From NCBI GenBank assembly GCA_026003235.1, contig BPGW01000003.1, positions 186,001-250,000 on the forward strand: a stretch of 64,000 nucleotides of DNA, in the 5' to 3' direction. Shown one piece after another: positions 8,768 to 18,400 of this stretch. Position numbers and translations under genes: made by a program. This stretch comes from Bacteroidia bacterium. Its GTDB lineage: Bacteria > Bacteroidota > Bacteroidia > SpSt-205. Each line of letters starts with the position of its first letter. Within the stretch, counting starts at the first letter, position 1. Below the pieces are notes generated by a model that did no database searches, was not told the origin of the DNA, and saw nothing but the letters and a program-made list of their open reading frames with translations.

Positions 8768-10927
8768 ATGAAAGTCGGCCGGCTTTTCCTTCTTGTGGGG
8801 GCCGCCTGGGCTCAGGTGCTCTTTCTCCAAGACGAGGAAGGGCATCCTATAAGAGGAGCCCGGCTGCAGCTTACTCCTGCCGGAGGAGCCAAGCCGTTTT
8901 GGGTGGTTTCCGATAGCCTGGGCGGGGTTCAGGCCCCGCCCGGCACCTATCGGATAGAGGTACAAGCGGAAGGGTACTTGCCCTACCGGGAGACGATCAC
9001 CTTACCTGCCTCAGCGCCCGTGGTCCTTGAGAGGCCTGCCTACACGCTGGCAGACAAAGTCATTACAGGCCAGTATGCGCCTCTTGAGGAGCTGCGCAGT
9101 CTATACCCTGTGCGCGTTTTGACTGCGGAGCGCATCCAAGCCCAAGGTGCCCTGTACCTGCCTCAGCTTTTGGCCACCGAACTCAACACGCGGCTGTCCC
9201 AAGACCCTAATCTCGGTACTTTCGCCACCCTTCAGGGCTTGGGTGGGGAGCATGTGAAGGTCCTCATAGATGGGGTGCCTGTCATCGGGCGCGTTAGCGG
9301 AAGCGTGGACCTGGCTCAACTTCCTCTGGCGGAGGTAGAGAGGGTTGAAATCGTGGAAGGCCCCATGAGCGTGCTCTATGGGACCGATGCCTTGGGCGGG
9401 GTGATCAACCTTATCACCCGCCGCAGCCGCTGCCAATGGGAAACCCGAGGGCGCTTTCAGTACGAAGGGGTAGGGGTGTACGATGCAGGCTTTTCTGTAG
9501 CTGGCGGACCCCTCAAGCATCGGCTTCTGCTGGCAGGAGGGCGCTACTACTTTGATGGATGGGACCCCAACCCCCATCGCCTCCGAGCCCAACTTTGGAG
9601 GCCTCGGGAGCAGTACAATGCCCTCCTCTCGTATCAGTGGCGCCCCTCTGACCGCTTCCGTTTGCGCCTGCAAGCCCCTTTCTCGGACGAAACTTTCTTC
9701 AACCTCAAGGAACCTACCCTCACCCCCTATCGGGTCTACGCGCTTGATGAGTATTACTACACTCGGCGTTTTTTACCCTCGGTAGAAGTCACCTACGAAG
9801 CCAGCCCCCGATGGCGATGGGATCAGCAAGCGGCTTGGATGACCTATCGCCGCATCCGCCAGGTGGTCTATAAAGACCTTGTCACCTTGTCGGAGACGCT
9901 TGTTCCTCTGCCTGGGCAGCAAGATTCCACCCAGGAAACCCTTCTCTGGGCTCGGGGTGGGGTTACCTACAGCGGGCAGAAGCTCTCCTGGCAAGCGGGC
10001 CATGAGGTTCAACACACCGTGATGACGGGTGGGCGTATCCAGGGAGGGCGGGCGGAAATGGGAGATTATGCCCTTTGGGGCACGGCTGAGTGGGCGTTTT
10101 TGCCAGGGTGGGCCCTGCGACCAGGCTTTAGGATAGCCTACAACACCCGATACCGGGCCCCTTTTCTGCCGGCCCTCCATGTGCGCTGGAGCCCCTCCCC
10201 AACTTTCTCTTGGCGAATAGGCTACAGTCGCGGCTTTCGAGCCCCTTCCTTGCGGGAACAGTTTCTCTACCTGGTCTTCACCAACCACAACATCCAGGGC
10301 AATCCCAACCTCCGCCCCGAACGCAGCCACCACCTTCACACCAACTTCACTTGGAGCCGCCTCCATAAAGAGAGCCTGTTCCGTTGGCGTTTCTCCGCCT
10401 TTTGGAACGACCTGGAGGATGTGATCCAGCTTGTAATCGTGGATCCTGCGACGCTTTTCACCACTTACTATAACCTTCAGCGCTTTCAAACGCTGGGGCT
10501 ACAGCCTCGCTGGGAGATGCGCTACAAGGCTCTTTATGTCATGGCCGGCGCTACGGCCACTTGGTACAATCGTCAGACCTGGGGCTGGGAAGTGGCAGCG
10601 CAAACCACGTACGAGTGGAAAGGCTTCACAGCAGCGGCCTTCTTTAAGTTCCAGGGCCGTGTGCCTATCTTCCTGGCCCAGGAAGACGGCTCGGTGGCTT
10701 GGCGATGGATAGGGGGCTACCCTTGGCTTGATCTCTCTGTGGGGCGAGCGGTATGGCAGAAGCGCCTTCACCTCACCGCCGGCCTTCGGAATGTGGTGGG
10801 TGTGACCAGCGTCCAGGCCTCCCTCGGAGGAGGCGTGCATACCGGAGATGGCGTCAGCGCCCCGGTAGGCATGGGACGCTATCCCTTCGTGCGGGCCGAA
10901 CTGCATTTCCAAAAGGGCGAACTATGA
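8768..10927 (+). CDS. TonB-dependent outer-membrane receptor, heme/hemophore type
   Basis: The 719-residue receptor has a signal peptide ending GAAWAQV, an N-terminal carboxypeptidase-regulatory-like domain (about residues 20-85), a plug domain (about 110-220, with GLGGEHVKVLIDGVPV and VERVEIVEGPMSVLYG), and a barrel. In the barrel are FRAP and NPNL boxes with a His between them (FTNHN), the signature of heme receptors such as HmuR and HemR. ATG at 8768 is chosen because it begins the signal peptide, 1 nt after the previous stop; the frame itself is open further upstream. The stop overlaps the next gene as ATGA. Confidence 0.9.
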   Translation: MKVGRLFLLVGAAWAQVLFLQDEEGHPIRGARLQLTPAGGAKPFWVVSDSLGGVQAPPGTYRIEVQAEGYLPYRETITLPASAPVVLERPAYTLADKVITGQYAPLEELRSLYPVRVLTAERIQAQGALYLPQLLATELNTRLSQDPNLGTFATLQGLGGEHVKVLIDGVPVIGRVSGSVDLAQLPLAEVERVEIVEGPMSVLYGTDALGGVINLITRRSRCQWETRGRFQYEGVGVYDAGFSVAGGPLKHRLLLAGGRYYFDGWDPNPHRLRAQLWRPREQYNALLSYQWRPSDRFRLRLQAPFSDETFFNLKEPTLTPYRVYALDEYYYTRRFLPSVEVTYEASPRWRWDQQAAWMTYRRIRQVVYKDLVTLSETLVPLPGQQDSTQETLLWARGGVTYSGQKLSWQAGHEVQHTVMTGGRIQGGRAEMGDYALWGTAEWAFLPGWALRPGFRIAYNTRYRAPFLPALHVRWSPSPTFSWRIGYSRGFRAPSLREQFLYLVFTNHNIQGNPNLRPERSHHLHTNFTWSRLHKESLFRWRFSAFWNDLEDVIQLVIVDPATLFTTYYNLQRFQTLGLQPRWEMRYKALYVMAGATATWYNRQTWGWEVAAQTTYEWKGFTAAAFFKFQGRVPIFLAQEDGSVAWRWIGGYPWLDLSVGRAVWQKRLHLTAGLRNVVGVTSVQASLGGGVHTGDGVSAPVGMGRYPFVRAELHFQKGEL

Positions 10928-11895
10928 ACCGAATCCTCAGCTGGAGCCTTGTGATAGGCTTGTTTCTCGCGGCTTGCCGGCGTCCTGAAAAGCCTTGGCC
11001 GCTCCCGCCAGCCAGTTCTCATCGCTTTCTCCAAGCTCACGCCGGTCCTGAGTACGATACGGTGCTCTTTGTGCGGTTTGAGACGGGCGAACTGCACCGG
11101 GTTTTGCGTACCGCTTGGGACCTGGAGCTGAGGCCCAATCCCACCCGGGGCCTATACGAAGTCTGGCTCAATGCGGCCATGTACGCTTTTGCGCTGCCGC
11201 TGTCAGATTCTCTCTGGCAGAGCGTTCAAGCGCCTCCTCAAGACGGATGGCGGTGCGATCTGGCCGATACTGCGGCCTTACCCCCTCTGGCGCCTGGAGA
11301 GCGGCGGTATTTCCTCCTGGATCGCGACCGAGCGGAAGCCTTCTACAAAACCCCCGACCAGCGCTACCGAAAAATAGCCTTGTATTGGGAGGAAGGCCGC
11401 TTGCGCCTCACCGCTTATACGCTTACCAACGACCTTGTGGGGGAGATGGTGCTTTCGCTACCTACCCAGCCTGTGCATTTTTCGCTGGAAGGCGGGCTTC
11501 GGCAGGTGGCGGTGGAGCCCCCTTGGACGCCAGACCTGATCTTGACGCGGTATATCCACCCTTTTTACGACCAGCCAGAGCAATTCCGATGGTATCCGGT
11601 GTTGGGGGCCCTGATAGGCCCTCAAACCGAAGTAGCTATCGTCTCGGCCGCGGAAAAGCCCTTTGAGGAGTTCACCTATGCGGATGCTGCGGCGCGCTCT
11701 TACACCTCCCGTCGGGATGCGATAGGCTACGACTGGAAGCGGTACGACTTCAACACTGGCACGTATACTTTGGATTTCTCGCGTTACTTCGTCTTGCGTA
11801 CAAGCCCCACCTCTTACTACAAGCTGCGCTTTACGGACTTTTACGACACGCAGGGCCGCAAGGGCTGTGTACAGATAGAGTATTCGCCCTTGTAA
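10924..11895 (+). CDS. HmuY-like lipoprotein
   Basis: The 323-residue predicted lipoprotein has the lipobox FLAAC at about residues 14-18. The C-terminal third matches the HmuY pattern: YADAAARSYTSRRDAIGYDWKRYD, then a strand YFVLRTSPTSYYKLRF and FTDFYDTQGRKG. The IGYDWKR(F/Y)D segment is shared with the T9SS protein at the start of the operon, so both ends of the operon encode related binding proteins, one secreted through the outer membrane and one lipid-anchored. A role in ligand capture for the receptor between them is inferred. The ATG overlaps the receptor stop (ATGA). Confidence 0.8.
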   Translation: MNRILSWSLVIGLFLAACRRPEKPWPLPPASSHRFLQAHAGPEYDTVLFVRFETGELHRVLRTAWDLELRPNPTRGLYEVWLNAAMYAFALPLSDSLWQSVQAPPQDGWRCDLADTAALPPLAPGERRYFLLDRDRAEAFYKTPDQRYRKIALYWEEGRLRLTAYTLTNDLVGEMVLSLPTQPVHFSLEGGLRQVAVEPPWTPDLILTRYIHPFYDQPEQFRWYPVLGALIGPQTEVAIVSAAEKPFEEFTYADAAARSYTSRRDAIGYDWKRYDFNTGTYTLDFSRYFVLRTSPTSYYKLRFTDFYDTQGRKGCVQIEYSPL

Positions 11896-11909
11896 CCGGT
11901 TTTTCTCCC

Positions 11910-11917
11910 TACCTTTG
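11910..11917 (+). promoter_or_regulatory. -7 promoter box (TACCTTTG) of tpx
   Basis: The box ends 4 nt before the tpx ATG, inside the 26-bp gap after the lipoprotein gene, so tpx has its own promoter. Confidence 0.68.
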
Positions 11918-11921
11918 GGCC

Positions 11922-12437
11922 ATGGCCGTAACGGTAACGCTAAAAGGCACGGCTTTTGCGCTGGCAGGCTCGCCGCTTCAGCCGGGGCAAAAGGCTCCCC
12001 AAGTGTGCCTTGTGGACAAAAACACCCAGGAAATCTATGCTGGTGGTGCGTTGGGTAAGCCCCAGATTTTGATCACGGTACCCTCGCTTGACACGCCGGT
12101 TTGTGCTGCGGAAGCTCGCAAATTCAACGAAGCGGTGGCGGCTTGGGGGTCCCGCCTGCAGGCCGTAGTGGTTTCCATGGACCTGCCTTTTGCGCAGTCC
12201 CGTTATTGCGAGAGCTATCAGGTGCAAAACCTGGTGGTGGCCTCTGACTTTCGCTATCGGGACATGGACAAGTATGGGGTGGTGATAGCCGAAGGCCCTC
12301 TGAAGGGGATTCTGGCCCGGGCGGTGTTCGTGGTGGATCCGGAGGGCCACATTACTTACACGGAGCTGGTGCCTGAGATTGCCCAGGAGCCGCAGTACCA
12401 GAAGGCGTTAGCTGCCTTGCAGGCGCTTTTATCTTAG
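11922..12437 (+). CDS. tpx: Thiol peroxidase (atypical 2-Cys peroxiredoxin, Tpx)
   Basis: The 171-residue cytosolic or periplasmic peroxiredoxin reduces hydroperoxides with thioredoxin as electron donor. The peroxidatic Cys is C61 in SLDTPVCAAEARKFNE and the resolving Cys is C96 in DLPFAQSRYCE, both exactly as in the Tpx branch. Length matches the family. The 3' end overlaps the convergent tatC stop by 9 nt. Confidence 0.94.
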   Translation: MAVTVTLKGTAFALAGSPLQPGQKAPQVCLVDKNTQEIYAGGALGKPQILITVPSLDTPVCAAEARKFNEAVAAWGSRLQAVVVSMDLPFAQSRYCESYQVQNLVVASDFRYRDMDKYGVVIAEGPLKGILARAVFVVDPEGHITYTELVPEIAQEPQYQKALAALQALLS

Positions 12438-13229
12438 GGGCAGGTAGCGGCGGGCTCGCCGCTCGCTCAGCGCCACCACCAGGATGCTCACTTCATAAAG
12501 CCCCCAAAGGGGTAAAGCCAAAAGGAGCTGGCTTAGCACATCCGGCGAAGGGGTAAGAATCCCCCCTAAGATCACGGCGGCTGCGATGGCGTAGCGCCTT
12601 CCTTTTCGCAGGCCTTTGCTGGTCACAAGGCCCGCCCGACTAAGGCCCCAGAGCAGCACCGGCAGCTGAAACACCAAGCCTACGGCCAAGCAAGTTTGTA
12701 CAACAAGGCCTATCACATCGCCAATACGCCAGATATTCTCAATTTGGGCAGCCAGGTGGAAGCCGGCAAAAAAGTGCATCATGAAAGGCACGAGCACAAA
12801 ATAGCCAAAGGCAACCCCCACAAAAAACAGGAGGGATACCCACAGCACCAGGCCTTGTAGGGCTTTTCGTTCGTGTCGGTAGAGACCAGGCCGCACGAAC
12901 CGCCACAGTTCCCACACCAGGTAAGGGAACCCCACCACCAGTCCAGTGGCCAAGGCCAGGACCATAGCTTTGACGAACTGCTCCGAGGGGTGGGTGGCCT
13001 GCAGACGCAGGGGCCAGGAGGGTGGGCACTCCCCGATTCGGCACAGGAGCCGGGTCGTGGGGAAGTCTGGACGCAGGGGCCCCAACAGCACGCGGCCCAC
13101 CACCCACTCTATCTTCCAGAAAGCCAAGCCTGCGATGGCTATCATGACAAGGATAGGGCGCCACAGATGCCACCGAAGCTCTTCAAGGTGGGCCCAAAAG
13201 GGCATGTCTCGGTCTTGGTCCAAGGGCAT
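12429..13229 (-). CDS. tatC: Sec-independent protein translocase subunit TatC
   Basis: The 266-residue multi-pass inner-membrane protein begins MPLDQDRDMPFWAHLEELR. The segment F(x)xHLxELR is the cytoplasmic TatC signature that recognises twin-arginine signal peptides. Six hydrophobic segments follow, with FVRPGLY(xx)E between TM2 and TM3. The start ATG overlaps the stop of the upstream gene as TAATG, so it is translationally coupled. An internal ATG at residue 9 is a possible alternative. No tatA or tatB is in the window. Confidence 0.93.
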   Translation of the reverse strand: MPLDQDRDMPFWAHLEELRWHLWRPILVMIAIAGLAFWKIEWVVGRVLLGPLRPDFPTTRLLCRIGECPPSWPLRLQATHPSEQFVKAMVLALATGLVVGFPYLVWELWRFVRPGLYRHERKALQGLVLWVSLLFFVGVAFGYFVLVPFMMHFFAGFHLAAQIENIWRIGDVIGLVVQTCLAVGLVFQLPVLLWGLSRAGLVTSKGLRKGRRYAIAAAVILGGILTPSPDVLSQLLLALPLWGLYEVSILVVALSERRARRYLPLR

Positions 13230-14620
13230 TAGAAGCGAAGGTGGTAAATTTGGTAACCATTTTTACCGGGTGGAGCGAAGGCAAGGCAGACCACATCTCG
13301 GGGGCTCAGGTGCACGGAACGCCCAGGCAAAAGCAACATATCGCCGGCGGTATTTTCTGCCAGGTCTTTGGTGAGGGCTTCGCCGGTTTCATGGTTCAGG
13401 AGGTAGGCGCGAAGTTTGCCCCGGCCTGTCCGCTCCGTCAAAAACGCTATCGCCAAGAACGTCTCCTGCATCCCCCACAAGAAAGACACCGCGTCGGGGT
13501 AAGGTTCGCGCTGGCGTTTCTCTATCCGGTAATTCCACTGGAGGGTTAGGCTATCGGCGATTTTCCACCGGCATGCCCATACGTCGTAAGCGAGGTAGGT
13601 TCCGCCACGGCTTCGTTGGTCTTCGTATATCACATAGAAGGCGGAGTCGCCCTGGGCCAGCATAAGGGTGGGGAGAGGATGGATAGGTTCTTTGTAGAGG
13701 GTAAGCCAATCGGTGGGGAAAGAGGCGCGACTCCACTGGATGGTACTGCTATCGGTGAGGGGAAGCGGAAGCCGTCCTACTATCCATCCGCCTACGCCAG
13801 GCCCTTCCAGGGTAGGGAGGTTTTTCTCGGCAGGCACTAAGGCACCCACATAGACGGCTTTAGCCGTGACCCATAGCCAAGGAGAAACCAGAAGGGTATC
13901 AGCGGTAAGGCTCCAAGTGCGGCGCGTGCGAGCTTTGGTATCTTCATAAACCAGCTCTAAAGGCCGGTTGGGCGGCTGGTGGAGAAACCAAAGGTTGGCG
14001 CGGTTGTCGGGATAGGCGCTTAGGACGGGCCCTTCCAAAGGCCAGTCGGCCTGCGAAGCTACTTTCCGAGCACCGCTGCTCCAGAGGGCGTACCACCCTT
14101 GAGGGGGGGAATTCTTACGAGGAGGCGTATACGCATACCACAAAAGGTAAGTGCTGTCAGGGCTGAGGGCTGTCCGAGCTATGGCTTCCGAAGCGGGTCG
14201 GTCGTACACAGAAAGGGGGGTCCACTTAGGCAAGATAGGCGTGCCTTTGAGGTCATAAAACCGCGCTACTTCCTGAATCACCCCCCGCGTGAGGGGATCT
14301 TGGTCATACGAGAGAACTACCACAGCATCCCGTAGGCCTATGAGCCGTAAGGGTTTCTCGCTGCCGGCGGGGGGAACATCTATCGGTTGGGACCACTGGG
14401 TGTAGTATTCGGTATTTAGGCACTCTATGTAATAGCCGGGCTTAGGCTTGTCGGCTGCCCAGTATTCAAGGAAAGCAAAGCGACCCTTTCCTGCGGGGGC
14501 TGGGCTCTGCGGCAAACCTACCTTTTCTACAGCGTACCCCTTCACTTCAATTTGGGTTCGGCTGACGATCCGTTGGGCCCATACCCAAGCTACGAGGCTT
14601 ATGGCTACCCACCACCCCAT
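13229..14620 (-). CDS. Exported protein of unknown function, probably beta-propeller-like
   Basis: I do not recognise a family. The 463-residue product has a signal peptide ending WVWAQR. The rest is a series of short strand blocks containing paired aromatics and Asp-Ser turns (LSPDSTYLLWYAY, GDSAFYVIYEDQR), which resemble propeller blades. There is no sorting domain or lipobox, so it is probably periplasmic. It leads an operon with tatC, but nothing shows a functional link to Tat export. TACCTTTG 4 nt upstream supports the ATG at 14620. Confidence 0.65.
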   Translation of the reverse strand: MGWWVAISLVAWVWAQRIVSRTQIEVKGYAVEKVGLPQSPAPAGKGRFAFLEYWAADKPKPGYYIECLNTEYYTQWSQPIDVPPAGSEKPLRLIGLRDAVVVLSYDQDPLTRGVIQEVARFYDLKGTPILPKWTPLSVYDRPASEAIARTALSPDSTYLLWYAYTPPRKNSPPQGWYALWSSGARKVASQADWPLEGPVLSAYPDNRANLWFLHQPPNRPLELVYEDTKARTRRTWSLTADTLLVSPWLWVTAKAVYVGALVPAEKNLPTLEGPGVGGWIVGRLPLPLTDSSTIQWSRASFPTDWLTLYKEPIHPLPTLMLAQGDSAFYVIYEDQRSRGGTYLAYDVWACRWKIADSLTLQWNYRIEKRQREPYPDAVSFLWGMQETFLAIAFLTERTGRGKLRAYLLNHETGEALTKDLAENTAGDMLLLPGRSVHLSPRDVVCLAFAPPGKNGYQIYHLRF

Positions 14621-14624
14621 GCCT

Positions 14625-14632
14625 CAAAGGTA
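14625..14632 (-). promoter_or_regulatory. -7 promoter box (TACCTTTG) of the propeller-like/tatC operon
   Basis: The box is 4 nt before the ATG at 14620 and only 2 bp from the opposing box at 14635-14642. Confidence 0.65.
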
Positions 14633-14634
14633 TT

Positions 14635-14642
14635 TACATTTG
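14635..14642 (+). promoter_or_regulatory. -7 promoter box (TACATTTG) of the GH114-like gene
   Basis: The box ends 4 nt before the ATG at 14647. With the minus-strand box it leaves 26 bp between two divergent start codons. Confidence 0.65.
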
Positions 14643-14646
14643 TGGG

Positions 14647-15480
14647 ATGGTTCGGGGTTGGGCATGGCTGGTGGTGTGGATGGTCGCGGCAAGCTGCCGG
14701 AAGGAAGCCTCACCGGAGCCAGGGTACAGGTTTGACTACCGGCTGGGGGAGGGGGTAGCCCCGGGTGAAACTTTTCCGCCGGGCATGGTGCTTTTTCTGG
14801 ATGCGTTTGAGACGCCGGACTCGGTGGTGCAAAGGCTGCGTGCCCAGGGTGTGCAGGTGATAGGCTACATTTCGGTGGGCACATGGGAGGCTTGGCGGCC
14901 GGATACAGGGTTGGTCCCCCCTTCCTTACGAGGTAAACCTTATCCCGGCTGGCCAGGAGAATACTTTGTAGACCTGAGGGACACAGCAGGCTTGGCTCTC
15001 TGGATTCGCCGCAGGCTGGATATGCTGCAGGCCAAAGGATTTGATGGGGTAGACCCCGATAACATAGACATCTACACCGCTGAAACGGGCTTTCCTTTGT
15101 CACAGGAAGATGTACTCCGGTTTGTCCGGTGGCTTGCAAGGAAGGCGCACGCCCGTGGACTGCGTATTGGCCAGAAAAATGCGCCAGAACTGGTGGATTC
15201 GCTGGTGGAAAGCTTAGACTTTGCGGTATTGGAGAGCGCTTTTACCAGTGGGATAGCTTCCGCCTACCAACCGTACCGCACAAAAGGCCGTCTCGTCTTT
15301 GCTGTGGAGTACACCGACGAGATGACGGTGCCTACCTTCAAGGCCCGGGTCTGTCCGCAGGCTCGGAAGCTGGGTTACGCCGCTATCCTCAAGAACCGTA
15401 ACCTGGATCGCTGGCGAGGTAAGCTGCCCATAAAGGCCGTTCGCTCTTTTCCGCTACCCCTCTTTCTTATTTACCTTTGA
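14647..15480 (+). CDS. GH114-like endo-alpha-1,4-polygalactosaminidase family lipoprotein
   Basis: The 277-residue predicted lipoprotein has the lipobox MVAASC near residue 17. The GH114 TIM-barrel pattern is present: VIGYISVGTWEAWRPD, then GKPYPGWPGEYFVDLRD, FDGVDPDNIDIY, a TGFPLS loop, AHARGLRIGQKN and a final DFAVLESAF strand. Fungal and bacterial relatives cleave galactosamine-containing exopolysaccharides. The acidic residues at the strand ends (DGVDPDN, LES) fit that catalysis, but the substrate here is unknown. It could turn over the cell's own exopolysaccharide or that of competitors. Confidence 0.82.
   Translation: MVRGWAWLVVWMVAASCRKEASPEPGYRFDYRLGEGVAPGETFPPGMVLFLDAFETPDSVVQRLRAQGVQVIGYISVGTWEAWRPDTGLVPPSLRGKPYPGWPGEYFVDLRDTAGLALWIRRRLDMLQAKGFDGVDPDNIDIYTAETGFPLSQEDVLRFVRWLARKAHARGLRIGQKNAPELVDSLVESLDFAVLESAFTSGIASAYQPYRTKGRLVFAVEYTDEMTVPTFKARVCPQARKLGYAAILKNRNLDRWRGKLPIKAVRSFPLPLFLIYL
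15472..15479 (+). promoter_or_regulatory. -7 promoter box (TACCTTTG) overlapping the GH114 stop codon
   Basis: The box encodes the last codons and part of the TGA of the preceding gene and ends 4 nt before the ATG at 15484. Confidence 0.65.
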
Positions 15481-15483
15481 GGT

Positions 15484-18400
15484 ATGCGTCGTTTGTTTCT
15501 ATGCTTTACGGCAGGGTTGCTGGGGAGCTGTGCAACCGAACAGGACCAAGTTCCTACCCCTTCCTCCTTGGCACCTTCGGGTATTCGTTACCCCGTTTCT
15601 CCCCCGGATACCCTTTTGCGGGGAGATACCTTAACTGAGGTTCTCTCTCAAGCTCCTGCGTTCAGATTGGTGCAAATGCAAAAGGATACCGTCGCTTGGG
15701 ATAGTGTTGGGATGGTATCCCTTTTGTGGGCATTTATGCGGGAAACCGTTCTAACAAATCAGCAATTTTGGGGGGAGCATTTGAGGCCTTATTTCGGGGA
15801 AGGGGTAGAGGTCCGACGAACTGAACTGCCTGTAAAGTTTGTCCGACAACCTTTTCGTTCACCCAAGTTTCAGCAGGCAGACAGGGTACAGATGGCGGAG
15901 GGCACTCTACTGCCGTTTACGCAGGTGACCCCTCCTCTCGGTCAAGTGCATACCTCGCTCCATACGGGGTTGGCAGACAAGCGGGGACGGGTATGGTTGG
16001 CTTCAGAGGAAGGGCTCCATACTTGGACAGGCAAAGGCTTTTTTTCGTGGGGGATTGCGGAGGGGCTCCCTACAGGTACCATTTTTCGCCTGGCTGAGGA
16101 CGGGAAAGGACGCCTTTGGATTACTGGCAGCCAAGGTATAAGCTACTTCTGGGAAGGGCACTTTTATCGGCTGGTAAGCGCAACCTCCGGCGAAGCTGTC
16201 GAGCTTTCCTCCACTTACGTGGTGGCAGACTCTGCAGGCGATGTATTTGTGGGGCTGCGTAGAGATACCAGTACGGCTTCGGCGTATCTCTTTGAGTGGC
16301 ACCAAGAAAAGGGCTATCAGCTAACCTTCCCCGGCTTTCAGCTGTGCCTTCCTTTGCGAAGGGCGGAAGAGGGGCTATGGTGCAGTTGTTTAGCAAGGGG
16401 GACCAATCGGGCGGTGGTCGGGCTGTATCGGGAAGGACGGTTCTACCCGCTCCAAGGGTGGGAGGGGCGGCTCCTGGCCTTAGAACTGTGCGCCGCTCCA
16501 GGTGATACCCTATGGATCGCGAACCGAGAAGGGTTATGGCTCTGGACAAAGGGCAAAAGTGCTTTGGTAGTGCCTGGGAAAGCCTCTCACTTATATCGGT
16601 GGGGAGAGCGCCGACTCCTTTGGCTACACCAAGGCGAGTGGTGGGTATGGACCGGAGAAAAGGCTTTTCCTTTGCCCCTAAACCTCCCCCGAGAACCGCT
16701 TTCGGCCTTGCTTTATCGGCCCTCCCACCGGGAATGGCTCACCTTGAGTGAAAAAGGCAGCATGGGGGTCCTTCACACAGCGGGCCCCCTCGCCATACCC
16801 CTCAGGCATCTCATCGGAAAAGATGAATGGGCTTTTGCTGTGGCCGTGGATTCCAGCCAGCGCCTCTGGATAGGCACAGAACAAAGCGGCCTTTATGTGA
16901 TACATCCCACTGGCCATTGTGAAAAACTATACTTATCTGACCAAAATACTTTGCCAAACTTAGAAAGCATTTACCGCATAGAAGTGCACCCATCGCGAGG
17001 CTTGTGGATCGCTTGGTATGGCAAAGGAGCGGTAAACGCCCTTTTTTCTACCTGGTTGGAACCTAACTCTGTTCAGCTTCAAGCTACCCTTCCTTTTAAG
17101 GAGTCTTTTTACTCTGTGGCTAAGATGCCCCAAAGGGAGCTGTGGTGGCTTACCAATGGAAAAGGCCTCTATGTAGGCCAGCTGGGAAGGAAGCCCCAAC
17201 TTGTTCTGCAAGCGGACTTGACTTCGGGGTTCTTTCGGGATAATCAAGGCCGACTATGGATTGGAGGGAGGAAAGGCCAGCTGTACTGCTGGACGGGTAG
17301 TCACCTTGTGCGGTTTTCTCTGCCAGATAGCCAAGCTTGGGTACTCAGCCTTACGCAAGATCAAGAGGGAAAGCTTTGGGTGGGTACGCATAGCTCGGGA
17401 GTTTACCGATGGGAAGGGGGGTATTGGCGGGCTTGGGGCCGTTCGGAGGGTTTGGCGGGTGCTTTGGTGGCGCAGCTCACCAGCACTGGCCAATGGGTCC
17501 TGGCAGGAACCGAAGCTGGCCTCTCTGTCTTCCAACAGCATACGCAAGGTCCTCCTGTCCACCGCAGAATCTACACAGGCTACTTAGGGGGTGTCAATGG
17601 CGGACGGCTCTACCAAGCGCATGCTTGGCAGCAAAACCCTACGGCCCTCCTTCCTGAGCCCACTTGGCTCTCCGGTATGGGCACTTCCCTCGTCATGATT
17701 CCCCAGCGGATGCTGCCATTGCCCTCGCCTCCTCAGCCCTACTTCGCAGCCATCCAGGTAGGCGAGTCGTTCTGGGCTGCCGAAGGGGAAGAACCGCCTA
17801 CAGCAGGGCCTTTTCCTGCTCCCCTTGCTTTGCCCGCCACCCTGGAGCTGCCTCACGGAGGAGGAGCCTTGCGCTTCGTCCTCGGATACCAAGGGCCCTT
17901 CGTATGGCCCCAGGAAGTAGAGTACAGCTTTCGTCTGGGCGGAGCCGAAGAGGCTTGGAGCCCACCCACCCCTGAAGCCCAAGTGGTTTACCAAAAACTG
18001 GCCCCAGGCACCTATACCTTAGAAGTGCGCGCCCGCTACGCCGGAGGGCCTTGGAGCGAGCCTGTAGCGTATAGCTTTCGGATTTTGCCGCCCTGGTGGC
18101 TTAGTGGATGGGCTTTTCTCGGGTATGGGCTTCTTTTAGCGGCGGGGGTGTGGGGAGTGGTGCGTTGGCGAACCGCCGCCCTACGCCGCCGTGCCCAAGA
18201 GCTGGCCCAAAAAGTCGCTGAAGCAACCCAAGAATTACTTGCAAAAAACCAAGAGCTTGCCGAAAAAAATAGCCTTCTTGAGAAGCAAAACCAGATCATA
18301 TCGGAACAAAAATTTGAAATAGAAGCTAAAAATGCTGACCTCCTAAGCAGCATATCTTATGCCCAGCGCATCCAAAAAGCTTTGCTTCCCTCCTTTTCTG

